DNA of 64,000 nucleotides from Balneatrix alpica DSM 16621 (GTDB taxonomy: Bacteria > Pseudomonadota > Gammaproteobacteria > Pseudomonadales > Balneatricaceae), in NCBI RefSeq assembly GCF_000619885.1, contig NZ_JHUZ01000006.1, positions 682,001 through 746,000 on the forward strand, written 5' to 3'. The notes beneath the pieces were generated by a model. It did not search any database. It saw only the letters and a program-made list of their open reading frames with translations, and was not told where the DNA came from. Position 1 is the stretch's first letter, and every line of letters begins with the position of its first letter. This document shows positions 1 through 11,207 of the stretch, piece after piece. The position numbers and the translations under genes were made by a program.

Positions 1-425
1 ATCACATTGGTGGCATGTGAGAGGGTGCGCATAATGTCCATATTGCCGATGCTGACGAGCATTTGGAATGCACGGGAATAGAGGAAGTCGCCTACGAGTA
101 CGCTGGGGGCGTTCCCCCACTCGGCATTGGCTGTGGGACGTCCGCGACGTAGCTCGGAGGTATCTACGACGTCATCATGGAGCAGGGTGGCGGTGTGGAT
201 AAACTCAATCACCGCTGCTAAAGGAATGTGCTGATCGCCCTGATAGCCGCAGGCTTTGGCTGCCAGCAGCGTGAGTAGCGGACGGACGCGCTTGCCGCCA
301 CTGTTTACAATGTAATGGCCAATGGTGTTAACCAGGGCTACATCGGAGTGCAGATGGGACAGGATGCATTGATTGACGGCGCTGAAGTCATCCGCCACTA
401 CGGCGTGAATAGATGGTGGCTGCAT
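1..425 (-). CDS. ispB: Octaprenyl (polyprenyl) diphosphate synthase, N-terminal part
   Basis: The reverse strand encodes the first 141 residues of a trans-polyprenyl diphosphate synthase; the rest lies outside the window. I translated it from the bases: GGKRVRP is near residues 43-49 and the first aspartate-rich motif LLHDDVVD near 81-88, followed by the TSELRRGRPTAN stretch typical of IspB. The enzyme makes the long isoprenoid tail of ubiquinone by adding isopentenyl diphosphate units to an allylic primer; the DDxxD motif binds Mg-diphosphate. The ATG at 425 is the only suitable start, although its Shine-Dalgarno sequence is weak. The divergent arrangement with rplU is the usual one in Gammaproteobacteria. 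Confidence 0.93.
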   Translation of the reverse strand, partial: MQPPSIHAVVADDFSAVNQCILSHLHSDVALVNTIGHYIVNSGGKRVRPLLTLLAAKACGYQGDQHIPLAAVIEFIHTATLLHDDVVDTSELRRGRPTANAEWGNAPSVLVGDFLYSRAFQMLVSIGNMDIMRTLSHATNV

Positions 426-531
426 GGCATATTCGAGCTGGAGAAACTGCCCCCATGCTAGGAAGGGGGGGGTACCCTGTCAAGCGGGATGGGGTTTGTA
501 GGGGTTTATCTAAATGTCAGAGTGGATTAAG

Positions 532-560
532 TTGCGCCTATAGTCGAATTTCTGTACACT
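532..560 (+). promoter_or_regulatory. Probable sigma-70 promoter of rplU-rpmA
   Basis: TTGCGC (532-537) and TACACT (555-560) are separated by exactly 17 bases, about 100 bases before rplU in the divergent ispB/rplU gap. Found by inspection only. Confidence 0.5.
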
Positions 561-660
561 CTCGCGCCCTAGCCCGTCCAAATCTTGCTCCCTATTATAT
601 GGTTCTTCCATTAGAAGTAGGTCTTTCTAGTAGCCGGGCGGGTCAATAACGGAGATTAAC

Positions 661-972
661 ATGTACGCAGTGATTGTAAGCGGTGGCAAGCAGTACCGCG
701 TGAAGGCCGGTGAGAGCATCAAGCTCGAGAAGCTGACTGCTGAAGTAGGCGCTTCTGTCGAGTTTGACAAGGTTCTGCTGGTTGCTAACGGCGAAGACAT
801 CAAGATCGGTGCTCCTGTAGTAGAAGGCGCTAAAGTAACTGCGGAAGTAGTTACTCATGGTCGTGGTGAAAAAGTGCGGATCATCAAGTTCCGTCGTCGT
901 AAGCATCACATGAAGCGCCAGGGTCACCGTCAGTGGTTCACTGAGGTGAAAATTACTGGTATTAACGCCTAA
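661..972 (+). CDS. rplU: 50S ribosomal protein L21
   Basis: A 103-residue protein of normal L21 length. It begins [14 protein letters not shown] and ends with the basic [22 protein letters not shown] block that contacts 23S rRNA. L21 is an early-binding protein of the large subunit. The gene is preceded by a GGAG ribosome-binding site and followed after 31 bases by rpmA, the universal L21-L27 pair, with obgE next. Confidence 0.98.
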   Translation: MYAVIVSGGKQYRVKAGESIKLEKLTAEVGASVEFDKVLLVANGEDIKIGAPVVEGAKVTAEVVTHGRGEKVRIIKFRRRKHHMKRQGHRQWFTEVKITGINA

Positions 973-1003
973 TTCTGGCTTGGTTTAGCGGAGGAAATTA
1001 CTC

Positions 1004-1261
1004 ATGGCACATAAGAAGGCCGCTGGTAGCTCCCGTAACGGTCGTGACTCCGAATCCAAACGCCTTGGCGTTAAGCGCTTCGGTGGTCAGGCAGTGGTAG
1101 CGGGTAACATCATCGTTCGTCAGCGTGGTACTAAGTTCCATGCTGGTAACAACGTTGGTCTGGGCAAAGACTTCACTCTGTTTGCTACTGCAGACGGTGT
1201 GGTTAAGTTTGAGGTCAAGGGTCCTAAGAAGCGTAAATACGTTTCTATCGTGGCTGCTTGA
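1004..1261 (+). CDS. rpmA: 50S ribosomal protein L27
   Basis: An 85-residue L27 beginning [24 protein letters not shown]. The N-terminal tail reaches the peptidyl-transferase centre in the known structures. It starts directly at MAHKK, so there is no cleavable Firmicutes-type extension. A strong AGGAG site lies just upstream, and a terminator follows before obgE. Confidence 0.98.
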   Translation: MAHKKAAGSSRNGRDSESKRLGVKRFGGQAVVAGNIIVRQRGTKFHAGNNVGLGKDFTLFATADGVVKFEVKGPKKRKYVSIVAA

Positions 1262-1288
1262 TTCACGCCTTGCCGCAAGGCACAAAGA

Positions 1289-1316
1289 AGCTCTGCCATT
1301 GGTGGGGCTTTTTTTG
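1289..1316 (+). terminator. Rho-independent terminator after rpmA
   Basis: AGCTCTGCC (1289-1297) pairs with GGTGGGGCT (1301-1309) with G-T wobbles over a 3-base loop, followed by a run of T. It would separate rplU-rpmA from obgE or act as a partial terminator. Confidence 0.7.
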
Positions 1317-1333
1317 TTTGTGGTTGGGTGTAA

Positions 1334-2539
<1,206 letters not shown>

Positions 2540-2547
2540 GGAAGAAC

Positions 2548-3672
2548 ATGAGTAAGCGAGACAAGCTGACCCAGTCGAAGCGCTGGGTGGTCAAGATCGG
2601 CAGTGCTTTGCTCACTAATGATGGTCGTGGTCTGGACGAGCAGGCAATGGCTGGCTGGGTGGAGCAATTGGCAACCCTGAAACAGCAGGGGGTGGATCTG
2701 GTATTGGTATCCTCTGGAGCGGTAGCGGCGGGGATGTCACGGCTTGGCTTGAAAGAGCGACCTCGTGAATTGGCGCAGTTGCAGGCTACGGCAGCGGTTG
2801 GGCAGATGGGGTTGGTGCAGGTCTGGGAGTCGAACTTTTCCCGTTATGGTCTGCATACTGGTCAGGTATTGCTGACTCACGATGATCTGTCTAACCGTAA
2901 GCGCTATCTCAATGCCCGTTCCACCTTGCGTGGCTTGGTGGATTGGGGGGTGATTCCGGTTATCAATGAGAATGATACCGTTGTTACGGATGAGATTTGC
3001 TTTGGTGATAACGATACCTTGGCGGCCTTGGTGGCTAATCTAGTGGTGGCGGATGCGTTGATTATTCTGACGGATCAGCAGGGGTTATATACCAAGGATC
3101 CACGCAAGCATGCGGATGCGACGTTGGTGACGGAGGCGCAGGCAGGAGAGGCATCGCTGGAAGATATGGCTGGCGGCGGTGCGGGTATTCTGGGGCGTGG
3201 CGGTATGCTGACCAAGGTGCGGGCGGCAAAGTTGGCGGCGCGTTCGGGGGCGGCTACCGTAATCGTTAGTGGGCGTGAGCCGCAGGTGCTTACCCGTCTG
3301 CGGGCGGGGGAGTCGTTGGGAACTTTATTAACCTCCTCGCAATCGCCTCAGGCGGCGCGCAAGCAGTGGCTAGCGGGGCATTTGAAGGCCAAGGGACGCC
3401 TGGTGCTGGATGCGGGAGCAGTGAAGGCTTTGCGTGGTGCGGGAGTGAGCTTGTTGCCCGTAGGAGTAAAGGCGGTTGAGGGAGAGTTTGAGCGTGGCGA
3501 AATGGTGCTCTGTGTGGATGAGCAGGGTGCATTAATCGCTCGTGGCCTGACGAATTATAGTACTGGAGATGCTCGGCGTATTTTGGGGCGGCCGACTGCG
3601 GCGGTGGTTGAGCTGCTGGGTTATGGTGCGGAACCTGAATTGGTTCATCGTGATAACCTGGTGCTGGTTTAG
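2548..3672 (+). CDS. proB: Glutamate 5-kinase
   Basis: A 374-residue protein with an amino-acid-kinase domain ([15 protein letters not shown] near residue 16, SSGAVAAG near 55, NENDTV and [12 protein letters not shown] in the middle) and a C-terminal PUA domain from about residue 275. It catalyses ATP-dependent phosphorylation of glutamate, the first step of proline synthesis, and is normally feedback-inhibited by proline. It has the full two-domain length of enterobacterial and pseudomonad enzymes. The obgE-proB neighbourhood is conserved in Pseudomonas. It ends in TAG. Confidence 0.96.
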   Translation: MSKRDKLTQSKRWVVKIGSALLTNDGRGLDEQAMAGWVEQLATLKQQGVDLVLVSSGAVAAGMSRLGLKERPRELAQLQATAAVGQMGLVQVWESNFSRYGLHTGQVLLTHDDLSNRKRYLNARSTLRGLVDWGVIPVINENDTVVTDEICFGDNDTLAALVANLVVADALIILTDQQGLYTKDPRKHADATLVTEAQAGEASLEDMAGGGAGILGRGGMLTKVRAAKLAARSGAATVIVSGREPQVLTRLRAGESLGTLLTSSQSPQAARKQWLAGHLKAKGRLVLDAGAVKALRGAGVSLLPVGVKAVEGEFERGEMVLCVDEQGALIARGLTNYSTGDARRILGRPTAAVVELLGYGAEPELVHRDNLVLV

Positions 3673-3692
3673 GGCTGTTGAGTGATTCCTAG

Positions 3693-3719
3693 AAAAAAGG
3701 GGCGTAAGTCCCTTTTTTT
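3693..3719 (+). terminator. Terminator after proB
   Basis: AAAAAAGGG (3693-3701) pairs with CCCTTTTTT (3710-3718) across an 8-base loop, with a T run. It can act in both directions. Confidence 0.75.
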
Positions 3720-3761
3720 ATATCTTTATCTTGGTAGGTGAAGGTTTTTAAGCGCTAGAAA

Positions 3762-3791
3762 CAACAAAACCGGCCTGGGCCGGTTTTGTTG
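3762..3791 (-). terminator. Terminator after rpsT
   Basis: A perfect 14-bp inverted repeat, CAACAAAACCGGCC (3762-3775) against 3778-3791, lies directly downstream of rpsT read leftward. A T-rich stretch follows. Confidence 0.8.
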
Positions 3792-3807
3792 CGAAAAATC
3801 CGAAAGC

Positions 3808-4080
3808 TTAGGCTGCGGTAGCCAGAGCTTTGATAGCTGCGTTCAGGCGAGCTTTATGACGAGCAGCTTTGTTCTTGTGGAACAAGCCTTTGTCAGCAGC
3901 GCGATCCAGAACAGGCACGGCAGCTTGATAGGCAGCCTGGGCTGCTTCAACTTGACCGGCTTCAATAGCGTTAACGGTTTTTTTCAGGTAAGTACGCACC
4001 ATGGAGCGCATGCTGGCGTTGTGCTTGCGATGCTTCTCGGCCTGGCGCGCACGCTTTTTAGATCCTGCAGAATTTGCCAC
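3808..4080 (-). CDS. rpsT: 30S ribosomal protein S20
   Basis: A 90-residue S20 ([21 protein letters not shown]), rich in Lys, Arg and Ala, which binds 16S rRNA in the body of the small subunit. The start codon is GTG at 4080 preceded by GAGGAG. A non-ATG start is also found in Escherichia coli rpsT, where S20 represses its own translation, so a similar control is plausible but unproven here. It is transcribed away from murJ. Confidence 0.97.
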   Translation of the reverse strand: MANSAGSKKRARQAEKHRKHNASMRSMVRTYLKKTVNAIEAGQVEAAQAAYQAAVPVLDRAADKGLFHKNKAARHKARLNAAIKALATAA

Positions 4081-4139
4081 AATCCGGCTCCTCGAGAAAT
4101 CCAGTTTGGAAGAGTTAATGCCTAAAACGAAGGCACAAG

Positions 4140-4168
4140 ATTATTCCTGTCCGTTGGCTGAAAGTCAA
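4140..4168 (-). promoter_or_regulatory. Sigma-70 promoter of rpsT
   Basis: Read leftward, TTGACT (4168-4163) and AATAAT (4145-4140) are spaced by 17 bases, about 60 bases before the rpsT start. This is a near-consensus housekeeping promoter. Confidence 0.7.
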
Positions 4169-4228
4169 CCACAGTATTCGCTGTTTAAAAGGGGTATGAT
4201 GCTCGCCTTCGTGTGGTCTGAGTAAAGA

Positions 4229-5788
4229 GTGATGGCAGCGACGCAAACGGCTAAAGGTCAAGGATTGCTCAAATCAAGTCTGGTTGTCGGAATGATGACC
4301 TTGGTTTCTCGTGTGCTGGGGCTAATTCGTGACATGGTGATTGCGCAAGCCTTTGGCGCAGGCGCGGGGGCGGATGCGTTTTTTGTTGCTTTTAAAATTC
4401 CTAATTTTTTACGGCGATTATTTGCTGAGGGGGCTTTTAATCAGGCTTTTGTGCCGGTGTTGTCTGAATACCAAACGCAGCGTAGTGCAACGGAGGTTAA
4501 GGCGTTAGTTGACCGGGTGGCGGGCAGCTTGGGGATGGCTTTAACCCTGGTGACGGCCTTGGCAATGCTGGCTTCGCCACTATTGGTGTGGTTGTTTGCG
4601 CCTGGTTTTCATGTCGATGAGGTGAAGTTTGCCCTCACGGTGGAAATGTTACGGATTACCTTCCCCTATTTGTTGTTGATATCCCTTACGGCGTTTGCTG
4701 GCAGTGTCCTCAATGCCTATAAGCGTTTTGCCATACCGGCCATTACCCCGGTTTGGTTGAATGTCAGCATGATCGTGGCGGCGCTTTGGTTGGCTCCAAT
4801 GCTGGATACGCCAATTTTAGCGTTGGCTTGGGGGGTGTTGGCTGCTGGTGTGATTCAGTTGGTTTTTCAGTTGCCCTTCTTGCAACGCTTGTCTTTGTTG
4901 CCGCGACCGCGTTCCGGTTGGAGTGATCCGGGTGTGCGGCGTATTTTAAAGCTGATGGTGCCAGCCCTGTTTGGGGTGTCGGTCAGTCAAATCAACCTGC
5001 TACTGGATACGGTGTTAGCCTCGTTCCTGCAAACGGGCAGTGTTTCCTGGTTGTATTTTTCTGATCGTCTATCTGAGCTGCCATTGGGGATTTTTGGGAT
5101 TGCCATTGCGACTGTGGTGTTACCTGCCTTGTCACGTCAGCATGCTGCGCAATCGGCAGAGCACTTTGCCAAGACCTTGGATTGGGCGGTGTATATGGTG
5201 TTGTTGCTTGGCCTGCCTGCTGCTCTGGCGTTAGTGATGCTGGCGGAGCCGATGCTGCTGACTTTGTTTGGTTATGGGCAGATGTCACTGTTTGATGTGC
5301 AAATGAGTGCGCAGAGTTTGATGGCCTATGCCATAGGGTTGGTTGCTTTTATGTTGATCAAAGTGCTGGCCCCTGGTTTTTATGCGCGCCAGGACACTAA
5401 AACACCGGTCAAGATTGGGATTATCGCCATGGTCGCGAATATGGTCTTTAATCTGATCTTGATTTGGCCTCTGGCGCATGCGGGATTGGCATTGGCTACC
5501 TCAATGTCGGCGTTTTTAAATGCGGCGTTGCTGGGGATAGGTTTAGCGAAGGCGGGGGTGTGGCATTGGCAAGCAGGCTGGGGAGGGCGTTGTTTGCGTC
5601 TGCTGGCTGCCTTGTTGGTGTTGGCATCCTGTATCTATTGGGGGAGCCCCGATGTTGGGGTGTGGGAACAGTGGGGGGCAACTGAGCGGGCCGGCCGCAT
5701 GACCTTGCTGGTGCTGGGAGGTGCTCTGGGATACGGGGTGACCTTGGTGTTATTTGGCTTGCGTCCCCGTCACTTGCGTGGGGCTTGA
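4229..5788 (+). CDS. murJ: Lipid II flippase MurJ (MviN)
   Basis: A 519-residue polytopic membrane protein of the MurJ/MviN family, with the family signature MTLVSRVLGLIRDMVIAQAFGAG near the N-terminus and about 14 hydrophobic segments. It moves the peptidoglycan precursor lipid II across the inner membrane. The start could be GTG 4229 or the next codon, ATG 4232; the protein differs by one Met. The murJ-ribF-ileS order next to rpsT is conserved in Gammaproteobacteria. Confidence 0.96.
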   Translation: MMAATQTAKGQGLLKSSLVVGMMTLVSRVLGLIRDMVIAQAFGAGAGADAFFVAFKIPNFLRRLFAEGAFNQAFVPVLSEYQTQRSATEVKALVDRVAGSLGMALTLVTALAMLASPLLVWLFAPGFHVDEVKFALTVEMLRITFPYLLLISLTAFAGSVLNAYKRFAIPAITPVWLNVSMIVAALWLAPMLDTPILALAWGVLAAGVIQLVFQLPFLQRLSLLPRPRSGWSDPGVRRILKLMVPALFGVSVSQINLLLDTVLASFLQTGSVSWLYFSDRLSELPLGIFGIAIATVVLPALSRQHAAQSAEHFAKTLDWAVYMVLLLGLPAALALVMLAEPMLLTLFGYGQMSLFDVQMSAQSLMAYAIGLVAFMLIKVLAPGFYARQDTKTPVKIGIIAMVANMVFNLILIWPLAHAGLALATSMSAFLNAALLGIGLAKAGVWHWQAGWGGRCLRLLAALLVLASCIYWGSPDVGVWEQWGATERAGRMTLLVLGGALGYGVTLVLFGLRPRHLRGA

Positions 5789-5825
5789 GGGGGAAACGGG
5801 CATGGTCGCTAGGCGGCGCCTCATA

Positions 5826-5831
5826 TATAAT
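5826..5831 (+). promoter_or_regulatory. Possible -10 element of the ribF-ileS-lspA-fkpB operon
   Basis: TATAAT at 5826-5831 lies 36 bases upstream of ribF in the murJ-ribF gap. No good -35 hexamer is visible at 16-18 bases, so this is tentative. Confidence 0.35.
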
Positions 5832-5866
5832 GCTTCGCTTGTTTCGACGGCTGTCCAAGAAGAACC

Positions 5867-6805
5867 ATGGAGCTAATTCGCGGTTTACATAATATCAGTG
5901 CGCGGCATCAGGGCTGTGTGGCCACTATTGGTAATTTTGATGGTGTCCATCTTGGCCATCAACAGGTGCTGCAGCAAGTTAAGGCAGCCGCCGAACAATG
6001 GCGGGTACCGAGTTTGGCAATCACCTTTGAACCCCAGCCCCGTGAGTTCTTTATGCCGGATAATGCGCCGGCGCGTCTGACTCCCTTCCGTGACAAAATG
6101 CAGGGATTGGCGCGCACTGGTCTGGATGCGGTACTGTGCTTGCCCTTTAATGAAGCGTTGCGTCAATTGCCAGCATTAGCTTTTATTGATCGCATTCTGT
6201 TGCAAGGGCTGCGGGTGAAGCATTTTGTCGTGGGCGATGATTTCCGCTTCGGCTGTGATCGTGCCGGTGACTTTAATCTGCTTAAGCGCGTAGGTCAGGC
6301 TCGGGGTTTTGAGGTGGTGAATACTCAGACCTTTGCCGTGCAAAGTGAGCGGGTCAGCAGCTCACGAATCCGGGCGCTGTTGGCTGATGCCGACCTGGCA
6401 ACTGCGGAAGTGTTGTTAGGACGTCCTTATCGTTTGAGTGGGCGAGTGGTAAAGGGGCAGCAATTGGGCCGTCAGCTGGGGGTGCCAACTGCTAACTTCA
6501 GCCTTAAGGGCAAGCGGCCTGCATTGCAGGGGGTGTTTGCCGTTAAAGTCTACGGTATGGATGATAAACCCTGGCCTGGAGTCGCTAATATTGGTATGCG
6601 CCCCAGTGTGAATGGACGTCAACCTGTACTGGAAGTGCATTTATTTGATTATGTCGGCAACCTCTATGGACAGCATTTGGAGGTGGAGTTTTGCCACTTT
6701 TTGCGTCCGGAGCAACGTTTTGCCGACTTGGTTGCGTTACAGCAGCAGATACATCTGGATATCCACGCCGCCCGTGACTGGCATCGCCAGCAGGGTTGGT
6801 CGTAA
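5867..6805 (+). CDS. ribF: Bifunctional riboflavin kinase / FAD synthetase
   Basis: A 312-residue two-domain enzyme. The N-terminal FMN adenylyltransferase domain carries GNFDGVHLGHQ (about residues 22-32) and the SSSRIRALL motif near 164. The C-terminal flavokinase domain carries GRQLGVPTANF. It converts riboflavin to FMN and then FAD. Length is normal. It heads a tight set with ileS, lspA and fkpB. No FMN riboswitch is seen upstream. Confidence 0.96.
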   Translation: MELIRGLHNISARHQGCVATIGNFDGVHLGHQQVLQQVKAAAEQWRVPSLAITFEPQPREFFMPDNAPARLTPFRDKMQGLARTGLDAVLCLPFNEALRQLPALAFIDRILLQGLRVKHFVVGDDFRFGCDRAGDFNLLKRVGQARGFEVVNTQTFAVQSERVSSSRIRALLADADLATAEVLLGRPYRLSGRVVKGQQLGRQLGVPTANFSLKGKRPALQGVFAVKVYGMDDKPWPGVANIGMRPSVNGRQPVLEVHLFDYVGNLYGQHLEVEFCHFLRPEQRFADLVALQQQIHLDIHAARDWHRQQGWS

Positions 6806-6833
6806 ACCTGTTTTTAGCCTGAGTGAATAACCC

Positions 6834-9665
6834 ATGACCGACTATAAGAGCTCTCTGAATCTGCCGGAAACGGCCTTTCCCATGAAAGCCGGTCTCGCCC
6901 AGCGTGAGCCGGAAATCCTTGCTAAATGGCAGCAAATGGGGTTGTACCAAAAGATTCGTGAGATTAGTCAGGGTCGTGATAAGCAGTTCGTTCTGCATGA
7001 TGGCCCTCCCTATGCCAACGGCAATATCCACATTGGCCATGCCGTAAACAAAATCCTCAAGGACATCATCGTGCGGGCGCGGACCCAGGCTGGTTATGAT
7101 GCCCCCTATGTGCCGGGATGGGACTGCCATGGTCTGCCCATTGAACACAAGGTTGAAACGACCCACGGTAAGCATCTGGCGGGGGATAAAACCCGTGAGC
7201 TGTGCCGTGACTATGCGACCGAGCAGGTGGAAGCTCAGAAGGCGGACTTTATTCGCTTAGGGGTGTTCGGTGAGTGGGATAACCCCTACAAAACCATGAA
7301 CTTCACCAACGAAGCCGGGGAGATTCGTGCCCTGGCTAAAATTGTTGAGCAGGGGTTTGTCTTCAAGGGGCTCAAGCCAGTTAACTGGTGCTTTGACTGT
7401 GGTTCGGCGTTGGCTGAGGCGGAAGTGGAGTACGCAGACAAACAGTCACCAGCTATTGATGTGGGCTTCCCGGTTGCTGATGAAGCGGAATTGGCCCAGG
7501 TGTTTGGTTTGGATAGCCTGGATAAGCCTGCGCAATTGGTCATCTGGACCACCACCCCCTGGACTATTCCGGCTAACCAAGCTTTGAATATTCATCCTGA
7601 TCACTTCTATGCCCTGGTGGACGTCGGTTCACGTTACCTGGTTCTGGCAGAGGAGTTGGTGGAATCCTGTCTGCAGCGTTATCAGCTGGAAGGTGAAGCG
7701 GTGGCGCGTGCTCAGGGCGACGACCTGGAGAACATTCGTTGCCGTCATCCCTTCTATGAGCGTTTCTCGCCTATTTATCTGGCGGACTACGTTGAACTGG
7801 ATGCCGGTACCGGCATTGTTCACTCTGCCCCTGCCTATGGTGAGGATGACTTTGCCACCTGCAAAGCCTATGGCATGGAAAATGACGACATTCTGACCCC
7901 GGTGCAGTCCAATGGGGTATATGTCGATGATCTGCCTTTCTTTGGTGGCATGATGATTTGGAAGGCTAATCCGCAGATCGTGGCCAAATTGGAAGAGGTT
8001 GGTTGCCTGCTGGCCCATGCGCCTATTACCCATAGCTACATGCACTGCTGGCGCCATAAATCACCCGTGATTTACCGTGCTACGGCGCAGTGGTTTATCG
8101 GCATGGATGTGCCTTCGGTGAAAGGTGATACGCTGCGCCAGCGTGCACTGGCTGCTATTGAAGAAACTGACTTTGTTCCCGGCTGGGGCAAGCCGCGCTT
8201 ACAAAGCATGATTGCCAATCGTCCTGATTGGTGTATTTCCCGCCAGCGTAACTGGGGCGTGCCTATTCCGTTTTTCCTGCATCGTCAGAGCGGTGAGTTG
8301 CATCCTCGCACGGTGGAGTTGATGGAAGAGGTGGCTAAGCGAGTCGAGCAGCAAGGGATCGAAGCCTGGTTCAAGCTGGATGCGGCTGAGTTGTTAGGTG
8401 ATGAGGCGGCTGATTACGAGAAAATCTCCGATACTCTGGATGTGTGGTTTGACTCCGGCACTACCCATTGGCATGTGCTGCGCGGTTCTCATCCCCTGGG
8501 GCATGAGCAAGGCCCGCGTGCGAATCTGTATTTGGAAGGGTCGGATCAGCATCGTGGCTGGTTCCATTCCTCTTTGCTGACGGGTTGTGCGATGGATGGC
8601 CATGCGCCCTATCGCCAGTTACTGACCCATGGTTTTACCGTGGATCAGTCAGGACGCAAGATGTCCAAGTCCCTGGGCAACGTAGTGGCACCTCAGGATG
8701 TGATGAATAAGTATGGGGCTGATATCCTGCGTTTGTGGGTAGCTGCCACCGACTTCAGTGGTGAGATGGCGGTCTCCGATGAGATTCTAAAGCGTACGGC
8801 AGATGCCTATCGCCGTATTCGTAACACCGCGCGTTTCCTGCTGGCCAATTTGAGTGGCTTTGATCCCGCTCAGCATTTGGTACAGCCTGAGGATATGTTG
8901 GCGCTGGATCGTTGGGTGGTGCATCGTGCAGCAGAGTTGCAGGATGAAATTACCGAGGCCTATGAGCAGTATCAATTCCTCAATATCTATCAGAAAGTGC
9001 ATCACTTCTGTTCGTTGGATTTGGGCTCCTTCTACCTTGATATCATCAAGGATCGTCAGTACACCACACCGGCGGATAGCTTGGCGCGACGTTCGGCGCA
9101 GACTGCGCTGTATCATATCGCCGAAGCCTTACTGCGCTGGGTGGCGCCGATTATGTGCTTTACCGCTGAAGAGGCTTGGGGATATTTGCCCGGTGAACGC
9201 CTGGAGTCTGTCCACCTGACAACCTGGTATGAGGGCTTGTTCCGTCTTGACGATCAGGAAGAGTTGAATGCTCCCTTCTGGCAGCAGATCCAAGAAGTGA
9301 AGCAGGCGGTGAATAAAGAGCTGGAAAATCAGCGGAATGCTGGGGTTATCAAAGGTGGCTTGGCGGCAGAGGTGACTCTTTATGCGGAAGCTGAGCTCTT
9401 TGATGCGCTGCAGAGCCTGGGTGAGGAGCTGCGCTTTGTGACCCTGACTTCCGAGGCGCGGGTATTGCCCCTGGCTCAAGCTCAGGGCGTGCCGCCCAGT
9501 GAAATGGATGGCCTGTTAATTAGTGTGCAGCCATCTGCGCATGCCAAGTGTGGACGTTGCTGGCATCACCGCGAAGATGTGGGTAGCCATGCAGAGCATC
9601 CTGACCTCTGCGGTCGCTGTGTGACTAACCTCAGTGGAGCGGGCGAACAGCGCCGTTTTGCCTGA
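6834..9665 (+). CDS. ileS: Isoleucyl-tRNA synthetase
   Basis: A 943-residue class I synthetase. HIGH is at residues 66-69 (GNIHIGHAV), the WTTTPWT editing-domain motif follows, then KMSKS ([10 protein letters not shown]) near 610, and a C-terminal zinc site ([10 protein letters not shown]...CGRCVTN). It charges tRNA-Ile and hydrolyses mischarged Val. This is the eubacterial type with the C-terminal zinc-binding domain. Its last base overlaps the first base of lspA, suggesting translational coupling. Confidence 0.98.
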   Translation: MTDYKSSLNLPETAFPMKAGLAQREPEILAKWQQMGLYQKIREISQGRDKQFVLHDGPPYANGNIHIGHAVNKILKDIIVRARTQAGYDAPYVPGWDCHGLPIEHKVETTHGKHLAGDKTRELCRDYATEQVEAQKADFIRLGVFGEWDNPYKTMNFTNEAGEIRALAKIVEQGFVFKGLKPVNWCFDCGSALAEAEVEYADKQSPAIDVGFPVADEAELAQVFGLDSLDKPAQLVIWTTTPWTIPANQALNIHPDHFYALVDVGSRYLVLAEELVESCLQRYQLEGEAVARAQGDDLENIRCRHPFYERFSPIYLADYVELDAGTGIVHSAPAYGEDDFATCKAYGMENDDILTPVQSNGVYVDDLPFFGGMMIWKANPQIVAKLEEVGCLLAHAPITHSYMHCWRHKSPVIYRATAQWFIGMDVPSVKGDTLRQRALAAIEETDFVPGWGKPRLQSMIANRPDWCISRQRNWGVPIPFFLHRQSGELHPRTVELMEEVAKRVEQQGIEAWFKLDAAELLGDEAADYEKISDTLDVWFDSGTTHWHVLRGSHPLGHEQGPRANLYLEGSDQHRGWFHSSLLTGCAMDGHAPYRQLLTHGFTVDQSGRKMSKSLGNVVAPQDVMNKYGADILRLWVAATDFSGEMAVSDEILKRTADAYRRIRNTARFLLANLSGFDPAQHLVQPEDMLALDRWVVHRAAELQDEITEAYEQYQFLNIYQKVHHFCSLDLGSFYLDIIKDRQYTTPADSLARRSAQTALYHIAEALLRWVAPIMCFTAEEAWGYLPGERLESVHLTTWYEGLFRLDDQEELNAPFWQQIQEVKQAVNKELENQRNAGVIKGGLAAEVTLYAEAELFDALQSLGEELRFVTLTSEARVLPLAQAQGVPPSEMDGLLISVQPSAHAKCGRCWHHREDVGSHAEHPDLCGRCVTNLSGAGEQRRFA

Positions 9666-10156
9666 TGTTAGCTTGGCAGCGCTTGCATTGGTTATGGTTG
9701 AGCCTGGTGGTAGTGGTGGCCGATCTGGCCACCAAAGCCTGGGCGTCGGCTAGTTTGATGTATGGGCAGCCGGTATATGTGCTGCCTGTATTTGATTTCA
9801 CCCTACTGCACAATACCGGTGCGGCCTTTAGCTTTCTGGCTGCTGCCAGTGGCTGGCAGCGTTGGCTATTTGTGTTGGTGGCAGTGGTGGTGACACTAAT
9901 GATTCTGCACTGGCTGGTACGCTTACAGGCTGGCCAGCGTTGGCAGGCTATTGCATTGAGTCTGATCTTAGGAGGGGCGTTAGGTAATCTGCATGACCGT
10001 ATCCTGTTGGGTTATGTGGTGGATTTCCTGTCCTTTCATTATCAAGATTGGTATTTCCCCGCCTTCAATCTGGCTGACGTGGCGATTTCGATTGGCGCTG
10101 TGATGATGGTGCCGGAACTGCTACGGCGTCCCGAAGTAGATGAGAAAGCAACATGA
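9665..10156 (+). CDS. lspA: Lipoprotein signal peptidase (signal peptidase II)
   Basis: A 163-residue, four-helix inner-membrane aspartyl protease with the family blocks NTGAAFSFL, NLHDRILLGYVVDF and FNLADVAIS; the Asp in VVDF and LADV are the expected catalytic pair. It cleaves prolipoproteins before the lipid-modified Cys, for example that of the lipoprotein gene at 55261 in this window. It overlaps ileS by one base and fkpB by four. Confidence 0.97.
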   Translation: MLAWQRLHWLWLSLVVVVADLATKAWASASLMYGQPVYVLPVFDFTLLHNTGAAFSFLAAASGWQRWLFVLVAVVVTLMILHWLVRLQAGQRWQAIALSLILGGALGNLHDRILLGYVVDFLSFHYQDWYFPAFNLADVAISIGAVMMVPELLRRPEVDEKAT

Positions 10157-10590
10157 ATACAATGCCCATAGGGCCTGGCACTAAGGTCACGCTGCACTTT
10201 GCGTTAAAGCTGGCGGATGGTGCTGTGGTGGATTCTAACTTTGAGGGGCAGCCTGCCACCTTCACTGTTGGTGATGGCAGCCTGCTGGAAGGTTTTGAGC
10301 GGGTGCTGTTTGGCTTGGTTGCGGGAGACGAGCAAGAGTTTGTGCTGACGCCTGAGCATGCTTTTGGTCAGTGGAACCCTGCCAATGTGCAGCAGTTTCC
10401 ACGTAAACAGTTTGCTGATCTACCGCTTGAGCTTGGTCTGGTGTTGAGCTTTGCTGATGCTAATAAAGGTGAGCTGCCAGGAGTGATCGCCGAAATTGGT
10501 GAAGAGCGTGTAAAGGTCGACTTCAACCATCCACTGGCAGGTAAAGATATTCACTTCTCTGTGCGCATTCTGCAGGTTGAGGCCGCTTAA
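10153..10590 (+). CDS. fkpB: FKBP-type peptidyl-prolyl isomerase, SlpA/FkpB type
   Basis: A 145-residue cytoplasmic FKBP of the SlpA/SlyD group: an FKBP half (KVTLHFALKLADGAVVDSNFEGQPATF, GDGSLLEGFERVLFGL) with an inserted flap domain (EHAFGQWNP...ELGLVLSF) and the closing HPLAGKDIHFSVRIL. It has prolyl-isomerase and chaperone activity. In most relatives ispH follows directly; here the next gene is pilV after a 140-base gap in which I see no gene and no clear promoter. Confidence 0.95.
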   Translation: MNTMPIGPGTKVTLHFALKLADGAVVDSNFEGQPATFTVGDGSLLEGFERVLFGLVAGDEQEFVLTPEHAFGQWNPANVQQFPRKQFADLPLELGLVLSFADANKGELPGVIAEIGEERVKVDFNHPLAGKDIHFSVRILQVEAA

Positions 10591-10730
10591 ACACTTATCT
10601 TGGCTGTGTTGGTCTGGAGATAAGGTGCCTAAATAGCGGCATTTCCTCTTTGGGGCTTGGGTTGTGGCGAGCTTTGCCGATATGCTTAGGATTCTGGCGC
10701 ATCGTTGATCAGTTTGCTAAGTGAGGAAGA

Positions 10731-11207
10731 ATGCGCAACTCGGCTCCTGTTTCTGTCACCCGTTCTGAGCGGTCGCGACAACAAGGTTTGACCTTGATCG
10801 AGGCACTGATCACTTTGGTATTGATCAGCGTCGGGCTATTGGGTGCAGCCGCTTTTCATATTAATACGCTGCGTGAGGTGCAATACGTCTATCAGCGTTC
10901 CCAAGCTATTGCTCTGGCGGAAGACATCGCAGGCAGAATGCAGGCCAGCCGTGCCCAGGTAGCTACTTTTCTATTTGATAGTCAGGCAGCTCAAGCTAAT
11001 GCGGAGTTGAATGCTTGGCGTAACCGTGCCTTAGCCTTGCCTTCCGGTCGAGTGATTGTGGCTCAGGTAGGTGCAAATCCGCTGTACCAGATTCGCGTTT
11101 TTTGGGATGAAGACCGTGATGGTGATGCTGGCACAGGTGGCTGTGATCCTGCAGCGCGCAATGCCAATGACCTCGACTGTTACCAGTTATTGTTGGAGTT
11201 GCAGTGA
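10731..11207 (+). CDS. pilV: Type IV pilus minor pilin PilV
   Basis: A 158-residue class III type prepilin. The PilD cleavage site QQG/LTLIEALITL lies at about residues 19-20, with Glu at +5 and a 20-residue hydrophobic helix. It has a late Cys pair (GGCDPAARNANDLDCYQ), as PilV proteins do. PilV, PilW, PilX and PilE form the initiation tip complex with PilY1. The leader of about 19 residues is longer than usual and the start is not certain. It overlaps pilW by four bases. Confidence 0.88.
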   Translation: MRNSAPVSVTRSERSRQQGLTLIEALITLVLISVGLLGAAAFHINTLREVQYVYQRSQAIALAEDIAGRMQASRAQVATFLFDSQAAQANAELNAWRNRALALPSGRVIVAQVGANPLYQIRVFWDEDRDGDAGTGGCDPAARNANDLDCYQLLLELQ

